The notes beneath the pieces were generated by a model. The model saw only the letters and a list, made by a program, of their open reading frames with translations, did no database searches and was not told the origin of the DNA. From assembly GCF_005239225.2 (NCBI RefSeq), contig NC_133302.1, forward strand, positions 10,015,991 through 10,079,990: a stretch of 64,000 nt of DNA, written 5' to 3'. This DNA comes from Populus alba. Its lineage: Eukaryota; Streptophyta; Magnoliopsida; Malpighiales; Salicaceae. Of this stretch, positions 35,998 through 47,376 are shown piece by piece. Position 1 is the stretch's first letter. Each line of letters begins with the position of its first letter. The translations under genes and the position numbers were made by a program.

Positions 35998-36760
35998 CAT
36001 AATTTTAAAATCTGGACCGGCTTGATGGGTTGATTCGAGACTAACCCAGACATGAGACCGGTCCAGGTCTAAGCTAAAACCCGTTTGGGAGTTGGCCCGG
36101 TGAAACCCGGTTGATCCGATTGGTCGACTCGGGATCTGGGTAAACCCGACTGAGACCCAGTCTACTGTTTATATATATATATAGGTCAAACGATGAAGAT
36201 GAACGTCGTTTTCCCTCCATGGCTTAGTTATTTCTCCATTTATTCCTGCCTCTACACATGCAATTCGTCTCCAGTCGTCTAGCTATTTCTTTTGATATAA
36301 GCAGCTTCTCTCTTCTTCTCCCTGTGGCCAATATTAAATATTGTCTCTTGCTCACAACTGATAGGTTTTGTAATTAAAGAGATTTGTTCTTTTTTTAATT
36401 TTTATTTTAATATTAAAGTTAGTATTTAAAAGAAATTATTAAATTTGCATCCTAACATGGGTGTTTCTAAAATTAAAAAAAAACTTGATAATTATTTTTT
36501 TTAAAAATCATAAAATTATTATTGATTTACAGTCATTGATTGAGCCTTGTTTTAAATATTTTAAATTTGTGTTGTTGGATGTTTTGTTTTAAATATTTTA
36601 GAATTTAATTTTGATTTGTATTTTGGATATTAAATTAAATTTATATTGTTGGTTTATAATTTAAATTTAGTTGCATTGTAATTAGTTAGATGTTTTATGT
36701 AAGTGTTTTTTTTGGACCCGTGACCGGATCACTGGACCGGGTCGGGTTTCAAAATTATGA
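35998..36760. mobile_element. Candidate TIR element with GC-rich ends, ~0.76 kb
   Basis: Left end CATAATTTTAAAATCTGGAC is mirrored at the right end (read inward on the opposite strand: CATAATTTTGAAACCCGACC), both continuing into ACCGG-rich sequence and both preceded by a T run. 36000-36170 is a striking GC island of ACCCGG/GACCCGG repeats in AT-rich DNA. No ORF. Target duplication not resolved. Confidence 0.5.
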
Positions 36761-36785
36761 TTTTTTTAATTATTAATATTTTTTT

Positions 36786-36937
36786 TTATGATTAACTTGT
36801 GTGTATCTAAATTAATCTCACGGATTCTAAAATTAATGACCATATAAAGTTCCAATAACTCTAAAGTTTATAAAACTTAAATTGATGATATCTAGAAAAT
36901 AAATTTAAAATCTAATCAATTGGACTGCACCTCGTAA
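36786..36937 (-). mobile_element. SINE copy 1 (degenerate), minus orientation
   Basis: Matches the SINE family seen at 52993 and 60328: on the minus strand 'ggtcattaattttagaatccgtgagattaattta' (abbreviated) corresponds to the conserved 'cgtgggattagtcgaggtgc' block. Body begins near 36937 with an A/T-rich tail toward 36786. Confidence 0.6.
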
Positions 36938-36963
36938 ATTTACATGCGTGTGTGTGTTTTTTT

Positions 36964-37130
36964 AGATTAATGTTGGTGTCTAGGCTAGTTTGCGTGCATC
37001 TCAACTAATCCCACGGGTCCTGAAGTTAATGATCATGTAAGCCTCCAGTGACCCTGAAGTTTGTAGGACGCGAACTAGTGATCTCTAAAAAATAAACTCA
37101 AAATCTGATCAATTAAGCTATACAGATTTG
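36964..37130 (-). mobile_element. SINE copy 2, minus orientation
   Basis: Better-preserved copy: CATCTCAACTAATCCCACGG then GTCCTGAAGTTAATGATCAT and GTAGGACGCGAACTAGTGAT, the last part resembling a tRNA-like B-box region on the minus strand. It lies head-to-tail with copy 1. Confidence 0.65.
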
Positions 37131-37290
37131 ATACGAAGGAAGTAGTGGATTGATGATATGAATGTCAAGTTGACTCCTATTATGTAGTGCAGAATAATTA
37201 TAATATTGGGTGCACTCTCTGTTGGTTAATGCTACAAATATTTTAAAACAGCATCAATATTTCATTTTTCATTACAGCATCTCAAATATG

Positions 37291-37584
37291 TAAGGGAAAT
37301 TTGATGCAAAGTTCCAAACAGGAATTAAAGTATATATACTTGACATTAAATATATTATTAATATTTCTGATAAAAGAATCATTCATACATGTCTTGTATT
37401 GTATTGTTTGTCTGCGAATCTTTGATGTTAGTTAATGGAGAATATTTCTCTGTGTTGGAAGGGAAATAACTGGGGAGAAGAAACAAGCGGGATGTATTAC
37501 TACTAGTGTTTTTCTCAAATTAAAAACATTGGACTCCATCATATTGGGTATTTCTAATCAAATTCATGCAAATGAAAAGCTTAT
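37291..37584. repeat. Segmental duplication, copy 1 (of MIR166 3' flank)
   Basis: Nearly identical to 44339-44667 over its whole length (shared runs include GATGCAAAGTTCCAAACAGG, TGTCTGCGAATCTTTGATGT, GAGAAGAAACAAGCGGGATG). Differences are few substitutions, an AT expansion in the other copy and two short indels. Immediately after the match ends it reads CACTTCCTACTCTC, which in the MIR166 locus occurs at 45128-45141, about 460 bases further along. Confidence 0.9.
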
Positions 37585-38891
37585 AACACTTCCTACTCTC
37601 AATTGTTTATGTTATTTGTAACTTTTTAAATTATATTATTTTTTAAAATATTTTTTATACTATATTATTTGATTAATTTTTTTAATAAGATAAAAAAATC
37701 TAGAAATCATCCACCAAGTTAGGGGCATCCAATGTCATTTCTTGTCTCTGCAAAATCGATTCCAAACATCCCATCAATTTAGAAAGAATCAGCAATTACA
37801 TGTGAAATCTAAAAATCCCTATCGGCCTATGCTATTAAAAGTTAAACCCATGATTCTAAAAGTATATAAAAACAAATAAATTGGGCAATTAGCATTCAAA
37901 ACTAAAAAAATTAACAAATTACATAAAAACAAAAAATTTTGGTAAAATAATAAAATTTGACTATATTACATTTCAAAAACATGACATGGTTAAACTATGC
38001 TATTTTTTGTTCAAATAATTGACGGGTTCATAATGATTAGTGAAATTGGTCGATTAATTCCTAAAATAACAAGGAAAATCTCAAAATTATCAAAATCAAG
38101 GAGTTTCGATGAGATTTTTAATATCTAAAGATTTAACAGTCCACATGGTGACACAATGGCCTTTAAAGGGAAGATGTCATCCAGAAACTCATGTAAATTC
38201 TTGAGAATGATCCAATGATCGGATTAAAATTTATGGTCATTTTGTGACAAAACTTTCTTTTAGGCCTAAAATTATCCCAATGATCCATAAATACATCTGC
38301 TAGACTACATACATAATCTATTTAGGGAAGATTTTCATTTTGTTATGACAAATTCACAATTTATTACTCAAATTCACTCACTATTGTGTGAACAATAACT
38401 TTTTAAAATTTTAATTGAAGTATATTTTTAAGTCTACAAGTGGACAAAGATGTGTATTTTGACTCATAAAACATATTTGAAAAAAACAAACCCTCATAGA
38501 ATTATGATTTTTGTGTGAAACAGTCGATTGGTGAATACAATTGGATCTAACCAGTTGACAAGTTAAGGTAGAAGATTGAAATTTGACCATATCCCCATAT
38601 GGTCAAACTATATTATTTCACCCTATATTTTTAAAACAGTGTTATTATATTAAATTTGTATGTTTAGAGTGCTAATTTTACAAAGAAAACAAAAAATCCA
38701 AAACAGACGAGAACAATCACGGACCTGTGGGATGTGTCGTTGGGGCTTGACAGGTTTAGAATGATGAAAAGATGATGACGATGAAAACAATGGATAGGGT
38801 CTTCTAGGGTGGGTGTTTGTTCTTCGAGGCTAAAATTCATCTCCCGTTCATATTGAAAGGCCTCTGCCAAAAGCTTCTGGTATAATCCAGA
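37585..38891. other. Intergenic, nothing recognised
   Basis: AT-rich; the minus-strand frame at 38664-38870 has no protein features I recognise. Confidence 0.45.
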
Positions 38892-38917
38892 ATATGTTTA
38901 GAATATTCTAAACATAT
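38892..38917. repeat. Perfect 26-base palindrome
   Basis: Two 13-base halves (ATATGTTTAGAAT and its complement) without spacer, followed at 38930 by a third partial copy TTTAGAATATG. Confidence 0.9.
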
Positions 38918-39473
38918 ATATTTAGAATATGTTTTATTCTCTATGGCTTTCCTTCCTTCAACGAGCATGTAAGGTTTATAATCCATGTCCATAGCAGACC
39001 TATTTGGTATAAATCGACCAAACTATCCAGAACAAGAAAATCTGAATTAGAACCCTAAAAGAATATAATCATTTGCAACTGTACAATTATTAATTAATCT
39101 TTAACTTGATAAGAATATCCTTAAATAGCACTAACTTACTAGAAACCCAAAATAGAATATAATCTTGCTTTGATTCATGTTTGATTTTCTGTTAGTGGAG
39201 AGGGAGAGAAAAGTCATGGAAAAGAAAAAATGATGGGATTTATTTATACATTGGAGGTAATATTATGTAAGTGTATTTTTTATTTTTCTTATCAAAATTT
39301 AAATTTTATGTTTCTAAGGTGTACTTTCTAAAATTAGAATGAAAAGTGTAATCAAGTGCAAACCTAGAAGAGGTTAGACTCATTTTCTATATTTCAAATT
39401 ACTTAAAACGTTTTTCTTTACTCATGAAATGTGCATATATAATCCAAAATAATCCTTTCTAATTAATATGTTA

Positions 39474-39775
39474 TGCTAGAGAATAACAATATTAACTATA
39501 TCTTGAGATCTCATCTGACAGCTTAAGTTATCGAGTTAAATTGATTATTTGACATGGTATTAGAGCCTTGGTGACTAAGCGGTCACGAGTTTAAATCTCA
39601 GCATTCCCATTTATTTCATAAAAAATCAAGTACAAGGTAATCTGAGTCAATGTAAGTTTCAAGCTCTAATTAAGGGCTTTTACTTGAGGAGGTGTGTTAG
39701 AGAATAATAATATTAATTATATCTTGAGACCTCATCTAAAAGCTTAAGTTATTGGGTTGAATTGATTCTTAAACA
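39474..39775 (+). mobile_element. TRIM retrotransposon (complete, 302 bp)
   Basis: Two 81-base direct repeats (39474-39554 TGCTAGAGAATAAC..., 39695-39775 TGTTAGAGAATAAT...) with TG...CA ends enclose a primer site TGGTATTAGAGC (39555-39566, initiator-Met type with one change) and a short non-coding interior ending in the purine tract CTTGAGGAGG. Flanks TGTTA/TGTTT match at four of five bases. The LTRs differ at roughly a dozen positions, so this is an old copy. Confidence 0.9.
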
Positions 39776-39844
39776 TGTTTTAACTTGATGTGATTGTTCT
39801 TTCACTTCTCTAATTCTTTGTTTTCTGTATATTAAAAGTAATTT

Positions 39845-39949
39845 GAAGAGTGAAAGTTATTTTTTATAATGTTTTTCGTTTTAAAATATATTAAAATAAT
39901 ATTTTTTTATTTTTTAAAATTATTTTTGACATTAGAATATTAAAATAAT

Positions 39950-39994
<45 letters not shown>

Positions 39995-40010
39995 TTAAAT
40001 AATTTTTTTT
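39845..40010. repeat. AT-rich element copy with (AT)n expansion
   Basis: Dispersed element as at 24720, its middle replaced by an AT run at 39953-39990. Confidence 0.6.
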
Positions 40011-40283
40011 TCTAACCACGACGATAAACACTGCTTAAATTCATACCAAGTAAAAGGTAATATTTTCTCCTGTGTATGTAATCATTTACGTAATTATTGT
40101 ATAATAACCAAAAAAAAAAGTGGTCAATCACATGAATATTTCTCCCTTCCCAACATTTTACCAAATGAAATCCTTTTACCAAATGAAATCCGTCATATCT
40201 TGTTGCTTAATTGAGCAACATATCGATGTAATTTCATCACCACTTTACAAAATTAATAAATATATAATATGTTGCATACTAAT

Positions 40284-42263
40284 TGTCATAACCTAATTTT
40301 TAATCATTTTTATTTTATTATTATTACTATTATTTTATTTACTGAAAAATGATAATAAAAAAAATAATGATGAAAAGCAAATAAAAAATAAAGAATAAAT
40401 TAAGATTGGGTTAAGGGCAACATGATTAGAAGTTTTGGGGATTAATTAAACTTTGGAATTGATTCATTCAAGGGTTTAATTGGAGAATTGATAAGTTTTG
40501 AGATTAGTTGAGTTTGGAATTAATTGAATTAATGAAAATCAAGGGTTTAATTGGAGAATTGACAAGTTTTTAGACTTAATTGAGCTTGAAATTAATTTAT
40601 TCAGGGACTTAATTGAAAAACCATCAAAGTATAGGGCTGATTCTGGTCAAATTTGCAAGAAATTAAAACCCAAGGACAAATGTGTAAATGACGCTGAGAT
40701 GTAGGGGTTTAATTACAATTTACCTAAAGACTAGACTGCAAAAATTCAAAATGTTAAGGATCAAAACGCAAATGGCCATTAACATCAGCACTGTTCATCT
40801 TCTTCACCCGAAAATAAGAAGAAAACGCATGCCTTTATTGCATTAAAATGCATGCAACCGCATGGCATTCTCTGGTTATAAAAATCAGAGAAGGAGAACC
40901 AGCACCAGGTTAGAGGGGGCCGGGAGTGGAGAAAATAAACAGACTTTCGTTCCTCTGTTTCTTCTCAAGGAAACAGAGGAGGTTAAAGAAAAAAAACAAC
41001 GAACAGGAGGAAAAAAGAGCAAAACCGGGGAAAAAAAGAGGAGAGAAGGAGGAATCACAGAACCGGGGAGGGAGATTATACAGAGGAGAGAGCAAATTTT
41101 GGCCAGCTACTGCACCTTCATCATCGCCTTCTTCCAGACCAGTGCTAGCCGCGACTATGGTTGCACCCCCTTCCCCCCAAATAGACAGACACTAGGGCAA
41201 CCAAGGATATGCAGAGAGAGAGAGAGAGATTGAGAAAGACAAGGGATAACTCAGCAAAACAAGGAAAGGGACGTAGAGAGGAGGCCAAGGAGAAGAAGGG
41301 ACTGGGCTAAAAAAAGAGAGAGAAGGAATAAACGGGGAGAGGCAGAAGATGATACAGAGGAAGAAGCTTGAAAAAAACGAAGAGAGGACCAACGTCACCA
41401 CCAACTGCCTTTTCTTTAGCACCAGCTTCCAAAACCAGAGGAAGAAGCTAAAAAGGAGAGAGGAACGAGCAGTTGGCAGAAGGAATACACTGACAGAAGG
41501 GAAACGAACGAACATAGGGATCTTGAGGCTGAAAAATCCAGATTGCCATTTCCTGCATCAGGTAAGTTACACTTTCCCTTCTTGCATTTTAATTACAAGC
41601 TCCTGTAGCAGGCGTGCGTGAACTGCTCAAGCACGCCTGCTAGTAAAAAAATAGCCAACCGGGTCAAGCCTGTGACCTGGTTAGGCCTGCTAGGTCCAGC
41701 CCAACCACATGGGCTAAGTTGGGCCCATTCAAAAAATAAAAAATAAAAATAAAAAAATAAAAAGTATGTATACATAAATAAAAATAATATAAATTTATTG
41801 GTTTATTCACTTACTTCAGAGTCGGGAATAAAAATACTGGTTTAAATTTATATTATTTTCATTCATTGTATTTTATTTTATTTAGCTAGAAAATAAAAAA
41901 AAAATATGCATGTGTAAAAATAATTTTTTTTATGTGAATATTCACTAGCACCAGAGTCAGGAATATTATAATCAAATTATCATAGCATAAACTAATAAAT
42001 ATTTAGCAATTTAAGATAAAACCAACAATGTAGTCTGCCTCAGGCAGAATGCTTAAGGGTTGATAATATCTTCCCTTTTATGTAATCAATTCTGAACCAT
42101 AGAATCTCTGTTGACCAATTAGGGTTCCTAGTTACCGTAATACTATGTGACGACTCCTTAAACAAGACATTCCCCCCTAAAAGAACAAGATGTCAGAAAT
42201 CTGTTCTTTTTCCATAATTCAACATAGATTATTTTTAGGGCCGCCGCGATGTCCGGTGCGATA
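40284..42263 (+). mobile_element. Solo LTR of a gypsy-like element, ~1.98 kb
   Basis: Starts TGTCATAACC, ends with GGGCCGCCGCGATGTCCGG and GCGATA (decayed GCGACA), and is flanked by CTAAT (40279-40283) and CCAAT (42264-42268), four of five matching. It includes the 'ggttcctagttaccgtaatactatgtgacgactcc' block (abbreviated) I associate with plant gypsy LTRs. Internally a 71-base unit is repeated around 40470 and 40541 (AAGGGTTTAATTGGAGAATT). The purine-rich interval 40860-41560 gives long chance ORFs on both strands with lysine/arginine or serine/phenylalanine bias; they are not genes. No primer site or coding part follows, hence solo LTR. Confidence 0.65.
41606..41642. repeat. GC-rich hairpin inside the solo LTR
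   Basis: Perfect 12-base stem TAGCAGGCGTGC / GCACGCCTGCTA with a 13-base loop that contains a further TGA/TCA pairing. It follows a donor-like CAG|GTAAGT sequence near 41561 and may be a structured RNA element of the LTR. Confidence 0.8.
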
Positions 42264-43039
42264 CCAATCTTTCAAAAATTACCCTTTACATCTTGAATTA
42301 ACATTAACATTGATTTATTAGAAAAATAAAAAACAATAATGTCTTGATATAAAGAACATTCACTCAAGATCAAATCTCACAAAGCCTGTACTCTCTTCTA
42401 GTTCCATCTCTCTCTCTCCCTCTCCCTCCCTCTCTCAAACAACTGCAACCACGAAAGCACCACAACCAAACTCACCACCATTAAATAGATTCTATTAGCT
42501 TATATATAATTTTTTTTCTTTTTGGTCCTTAATATTCTCCTCTTTAAACCGAATTAAGCCCTCGGTCATTTATCTAAAAAAAATTCACTTCATCATAATT
42601 TCAAGATTCACTTAAGGGAAAAGTATCAATGTTGATGATTTGTGGTTCTTTGAATTTTAGTTCTTAAATTTATAGTTGTTTGGTTTACTAATTTGATTTG
42701 ATGAACAAAATTATTTATATGTGGTTTTGTTGAAGATTACAGTGTTATAGATTTAGAGTTTTTAGATTTTAGATCTCAAATTTTAATACTTTCTTTATTT
42801 ATGAAATTGAGATTTTTGTGATTTGGTATAAGAAATTCATTTATACTGGAATTTGATGGAGGTGGCTATGTTTTGGGTTTGAGTTTCTTTCCTTTTAGAG
42901 CTTCATTAGATCCCATGCTACTCTGTTATTCATATCAATTTTCTTTTCAACGTAAAAAACTATAGGAGTCACTAATGTTTTTATAGTATAAAATTTTTTA
43001 AACGTGTGAAAATTGATTTGATGTAATTCGGTTATCTTG
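42264..43039. other. Intergenic, nothing recognised
   Basis: Contains a CT-rich microsatellite (42408-42436). 42530-42960 has the look of transcribed T-rich intron or leader sequence but no exon was identified. Confidence 0.4.
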
Positions 43040-43440
43040 ACAGCTTCAAAGGCAATTTGGATGATCTATAAAAATATAATTTGAATTAAAATAAATATTT
43101 AAGGTGAGATTTTCTTAATAAACATGACACAAAAACATATTGGATTGATTTGAGTTAATATAAGTTAATATGTCAATCTGCATACCAAGTTATAAGATTA
43201 TAATAACCCCATAAAAAATAAATTAAAATAAATCACAAAATTTAATTTACAATAAACTCAATATTGAAGGATAACTGGAAAAGATCAATTAAAAAAAAAC
43301 TTATAAAACAACTTGAGTTAACCTATCAAACTTATGACCTTGATCACGAGATTGAAATAACTCAAAAGAAAACAAATTAAGTCTTGGTGGCCTAACATGC
43401 CCATGCCTTCTAAAAAAATAGACTATGCATGTGAGCCTTT
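43040..43440. repeat. Dispersed repeat related to the 11890 array
   Basis: Contains 'aaatatttaaggtgagattttcttaata' and 'aaactcaatattgaaggata', parallel to 11940-12120, and ends with the 'gcccatgccttctaaaaaaatagac' segment parallel to 23195-23225. Confidence 0.65.
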
Positions 43441-44338
43441 TAGCCCAACTTGCATGTTCGGTCCTAATTTTTTTTTTTTATTTCTTCAAGGGATGGATAT
43501 CCACCTAATATTTTTTTTTTAATATAAATAGATAACACACAATCTTTTATTTAAAGAATATCTAGTGACCGGAGGATCACGGGAAAATCAGGGCTTCATT
43601 TTCTTTTTATTAAAAAAACTTATTTTTTACCCCAAACATTAAACATTAAGAAAACACACTAAACACCTTGAGAAACCTATTTTTGGCACTATTTTTGTAG
43701 TCGAAATAGTATCAATGATGAAATTTGTCTATGATAGAATCCAACAACTCTTTCTCTTCTTTCAAATAAAAAGGATTGAAAATTATATACTTAAAGAAAA
43801 CCAAAACAAGAAAAAGCTAAATGGTATTCGTAGAAAGCGAGCCTCCTTGCCCTAAAACAATATTTTGTCGATGATAAGAGCCTGATCAGTTAATTTATAT
43901 GATTCTGCAACACCATTATTTTCGCCACTGGTAGAAGATCAAATGTGAACAATATGCAAGATATTTAATCAAGAATGAATTTGACTGTATACAATATTGT
44001 AAACTGAGCATGAAATTAAGGTAATAATGAAATAAGCAATTGCAGTTAAATCGGTAGAAGAAACAAAATTAGTCGAAAATTCATTAAAAATATGTAATAG
44101 TTATAAACCTGGGACGGTACTAAAAAGGACTACTACCTATGTGTGTGTGCGTGTGTGTCTATAGAACAGCTTATACACATAAATAAACTAACCCGCATGA
44201 TGAATGCATATAGATATATGATCTCAGGCCCCAGTTAGGGTTTATACTTATGAAATCCATAACACAGATGAAGCAGACCTTTTAACAGACCAAGAATCAA
44301 AATATTTGCTTAGGGCTAGAGGTGTTTGAAGAGCAGAT
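43441..44338. other. Intergenic, nothing recognised
   Basis: No ORF or repeat boundary found; short GT run at 44139-44158. Confidence 0.45.
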
Positions 44339-44393
44339 TAAGGGAGATTTGATGCAAAGTTCCAAACAGGAATTAAAGTATATAAACCTGACA

Positions 44394-44431
<38 letters not shown>

Positions 44432-44667
44432 TTAATATTTCTGATAAAAGAATCATTCGTACATATCTTGTATAGTATTGTTTGTCTGCGAATCTTTGAT
44501 GTTAGTTAATGGAGAATATTTCTCTGTGTTGGAAGGGAAGTAACTGGGGAGAAGAAACAAGCGGGATGTATTACTACTACATGTGTTTTTCTCAAATTAA
44601 AAACATTGGACTCGGTATTTCTGATTAAATTCATGCAGTCGTACAAATAGATCAATGAAAAGCTTAA
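44339..44667. repeat. Segmental duplication, copy 2
   Basis: Partner of 37291-37584, 7.05 kb away in the same orientation. This copy carries an (AT)n expansion (44399-44429) and an extra GTCGTACAAATAGATC near 44638. It lies about 270 bases beyond the mature miR166, in the direction of MIR166 transcription. Confidence 0.9.
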
Positions 44668-44934
44668 TATGTAGCAGTAACAAAGGAAAGGAATATGGAA
44701 GGATGTCAGCAGCCATTCGAATATTGAAGTGCATGGTAAGATCAAGATCAGTGAATTATCAGTTCAAGCTCTTCACGTTAATGATTGAAAATAAAGCAAC
44801 AAAATGCAATAAACAATCTATTTATACAGACTTAAACAGGTACAAAGATGTGTTGTTTCAGGACCTTGAAAAAGGTTGGGATTAGGAGCATACCTTAATT
44901 AGGGTTCTTGTAGCCAGTTACTAAAAGAAAAGCA

Positions 44935-45258
44935 AGGTGTAAGGAATGAAGCCTGGTCCGAGATCATTTTATGATATTTTCCAAATATAATTACTTGCAA
45001 GATCAAACCCAAAAATTAACAACAAATAAGGGATAATTAAGACTACTACAGATTAACAGGTAGGACACAGGAGAGATATAAAGAGAGGAGTCAAATGGAT
45101 CTTGAACCAAACCCTATGATCACCAGCACTTCCTACTCTCTTGATGCTAAAATCAGACAAAGGGGCTGCAAAGACACTCAGTAATGAAAACCTAACAGTA
45201 ACAGAGACTAAGTTAGCGGGAGAGACAAGGATCTTGGATCAAACTTCATTCCAAACAC
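44935..45258 (-). ncRNA. MIR166: MIR166 precursor hairpin
   Basis: miR166 directs cleavage of HD-ZIP III mRNAs (PHB, PHV, REV, ATHB8/15 group) and so controls leaf polarity, meristem and vascular patterning. On the minus strand 44961-44941 reads TCGGACCAGGCTTCATTCC followed by TT, the miR166 form ending in UU known from poplar. The 5' arm at 45252-45229 is GGAATGAAGTTTGATCCAAG followed by ATCC. The arms pair over about 30 bases, GGTGT..GGAATGAAG against CTTCATTCC..ACACC, with G-U pairs and two A-C mismatches in the miRNA region, the expected plant pattern. The loop is long, about 265 bases, compared with 60-120 in most miR166 precursors. The upstream region 45260-45760 holds several TATA-like sites (minus TATATA near 45290, CTATAAAG near 45382, TATAAATAAATA near 45750); the true start is unknown. 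No competing protein ORF. Confidence 0.88.
44941..44961 (-). ncRNA. miR166: Mature miR166 (3' arm)
   Basis: The 21-base site begins with U as expected for AGO10/AGO1-loaded miR166 and is identical to the conserved family core over its first 19 bases. Confidence 0.9.
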
Positions 45259-45760
45259 CCCTTTTCCATCTTTCATGGTTCCTTCTCTATATAACTGAGT
45301 CATGATTTCTTTCTCATGACTCGGCAACCAAAACCTAACAAGGCTGAAATATACTCAAGTCTCTATATTATCTTCGTCTTTATAGTTACAGGCACACAAT
45401 ACCACACACTCTCGCCCACAAAATGATAAAGAAATAGAGATGAGACGAAGGGATCAGTAAATGGAGGTACGAGAAAAGATAAACAAAGAGATAAAAGTGG
45501 TAAAACGCATGATGGACTGGTCATTGTATGAATAAAATAATGAAAAGGCTGGTCGGTTTTGGAGGGATGATGTTGTCTTCTTCTAAGGAGCTTTTCATTA
45601 GAAAAGAAAGTGAGTGGCTTTGGAGGCCTTTACAGGCTCTCTCTGTGAACGGAAAAAAAAAATTAAAAAAAGATTTAGCACTGAAAATAACGAGGACCCA
45701 AAGAGAAGCATGGGAGAGGAGACATGGGCCTCCACAATCCCCTATTTATTTATATTATTG
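45259..45760 (-). promoter_or_regulatory. Upstream region of MIR166, likely leader and promoter
   Basis: CT-rich minus-strand sequence with TATA-like sites and a GGCCCA element near 45726. An inverted CATGACTCAG..ATCATGACTC-type pair lies near 45300-45330. Promoter position is inferred only. Confidence 0.35.
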
Positions 45761-46567
45761 TTAATTTTTGGTTATTTATTTTAGTTATAATTTGAGAAAA
45801 ATAGCATTCATTATTGTCCTATCAACCAAGTTATTTTGAATGACTGGAAGAGGGTGATTTTTTATTGAATAAAGTATGGAAACTATCTCAAAGCTTGTTA
45901 AAGCATGATCAAGTTCGGCTTTCCAGCCAATTTACCATATATGAACATAAAAAAATCAAGGCTAGAAAAGGGGTCACAAAAGACTATAGAGTAGGTTGTG
46001 AAGTCTCGAGAAAAGCAAATCTTGTAATAGTGGAATAGCCAGAACATTAAGCACGATGTGTGAGGAAACTTAGAAGATGAAAGCTTAGAAAGAAAAGTGC
46101 TATGAGCAAATTAAAAAAGAAAAAAAAAAACGCATGCAATCAGTATTGAACAAAGTAGGTGTAGGATTATGATTTAGCGACTGACCGACCAAAGACGCTA
46201 ATAAAAGGAGAAACACTTGGTAGATGCTAATACCAAACAAAGTGAATAAGTACCAGTTATGAAATTCTGCCATGTGAATAAAATTATAATTTAGAGAGGC
46301 TTTAACTGAGTAATTTCTTATGCCCTAAATGACCTTCAATGTTAATGGCAAAGCTTTTTGCAAGATAATCACTATAAGTTTGCATTGTTTGTATTATGTG
46401 AATACTAGGAATAATTTGGTATATGAGGAAAAACAGCCTATTTAGAAGGATGTCTAATGACATCTATTATATTTTTCCGCAGGTTGGATTAGAAATCTAA
46501 ATGTTTTATTTTGTTATGCAGGATTGATTCTAGTTGGATTTTTTGGCTGATATTCTATCAATAAGAT

Positions 46568-46569
<2 letters not shown>
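45761..46569. other. Intergenic, nothing recognised
   Basis: No gene or repeat boundary seen. Confidence 0.45.

Positions 46570-46627
<58 letters not shown>
46570..46627. repeat. (AT)n microsatellite
   Basis: About 29 AT dinucleotides, the longest in the window. Confidence 0.95.
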
Positions 46628-46629
<2 letters not shown>

Positions 46630-46920
46630 TTAGACTTTAGCCTTGGCTACAATCTAAGTAGCTAAAGCTCTGCTTCTTTGTTCATGTTTCCTTATATTTA
46701 TATATTCTTGATTTCATAAATAAAAAAAAGATGACAGAAAATAAAAATTGAGGTTCAAGCTGCTTATAGGCAAAGATAAAGAGATGAGCATTAACCAACA
46801 AGAAAAAGGGAAATTAAGCAATAGTAAGAAAATGACATAAAAAAATATAGACATTTTGTCAATATAATTGATGGTTTCACTTGACATCCTGGAGAAATAA
46901 CATTGTATTTTAAAGATAAG

Positions 46921-47204
46921 TGTCAAATAATTAATTCAACCCAATAACTTAAGCTGTTAGGTAAGGGTTCAAGATATGTTTATATTATTCTCTAACACAC
47001 CACCCTCAAATGAAAACCTTTTAGGCTTGAAACTTATAGAGACTCACACTACCTTTTGCTTAATTTTTATCAAATAAATAAAGATAATGAGATTTGAACT
47101 CGTGACTGCTTAATCATCAAGGCTCTGATACCATGTCAAATAATCAATTCAACCCAATAGCTTAAGCTGTTAGGTGAGGGCTCAAAATATAATTTATATT
47201 ATTT
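46921..47204 (-). mobile_element. TRIM retrotransposon, minus orientation, interrupted LTR
   Basis: Same family as 39474-39775. One LTR is complete (46921-46997, TGTCAAATAATTAATTC...CTCTAACA), then the purine tract, interior, primer site on the minus strand (GGCTCTGATACCA, 47121-47133), then the second LTR (47134 on). The second LTR stops after TTTATATTATT, eight to nine bases short of its expected CTCTAACA end, exactly where the copia LTR starts. Confidence 0.9.
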
Positions 47205-47376
47205 TGAGTTGAAGCACAACTTATTATTGATTAAAGGGCTTACATAATCAATAGTCATCTTTTGTATTTATATGACTAGGGCAACATACATTAGTTATTG
47301 TGTAGTGTAATACACGGGATAAATCTATATAATGAAAGTACAATATTTCCTATATTAAAACACTTTCCATAATACA
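47205..47376 (-). repeat. 3' LTR of the decayed copia element
   Basis: TGAGTTGAAGC...CATAATACA, 172 bases, bounded by the polypurine tract on one side and broken TRIM sequence on the other. Confidence 0.75.

Noticed and set aside
40862..41621. Cluster of ORFs of 60-123 codons on both strands
   Set aside because: They are purine- or pyrimidine-biased frames on both strands inside the solo LTR, with lysine/glutamate/arginine or serine/phenylalanine composition and no conserved motif.
45097..45120. Second miR166-like 5' arm inside the MIR166 loop
   Set aside because: Shares only TTCAAGATCC with the real arm and does not pair with the mature sequence.
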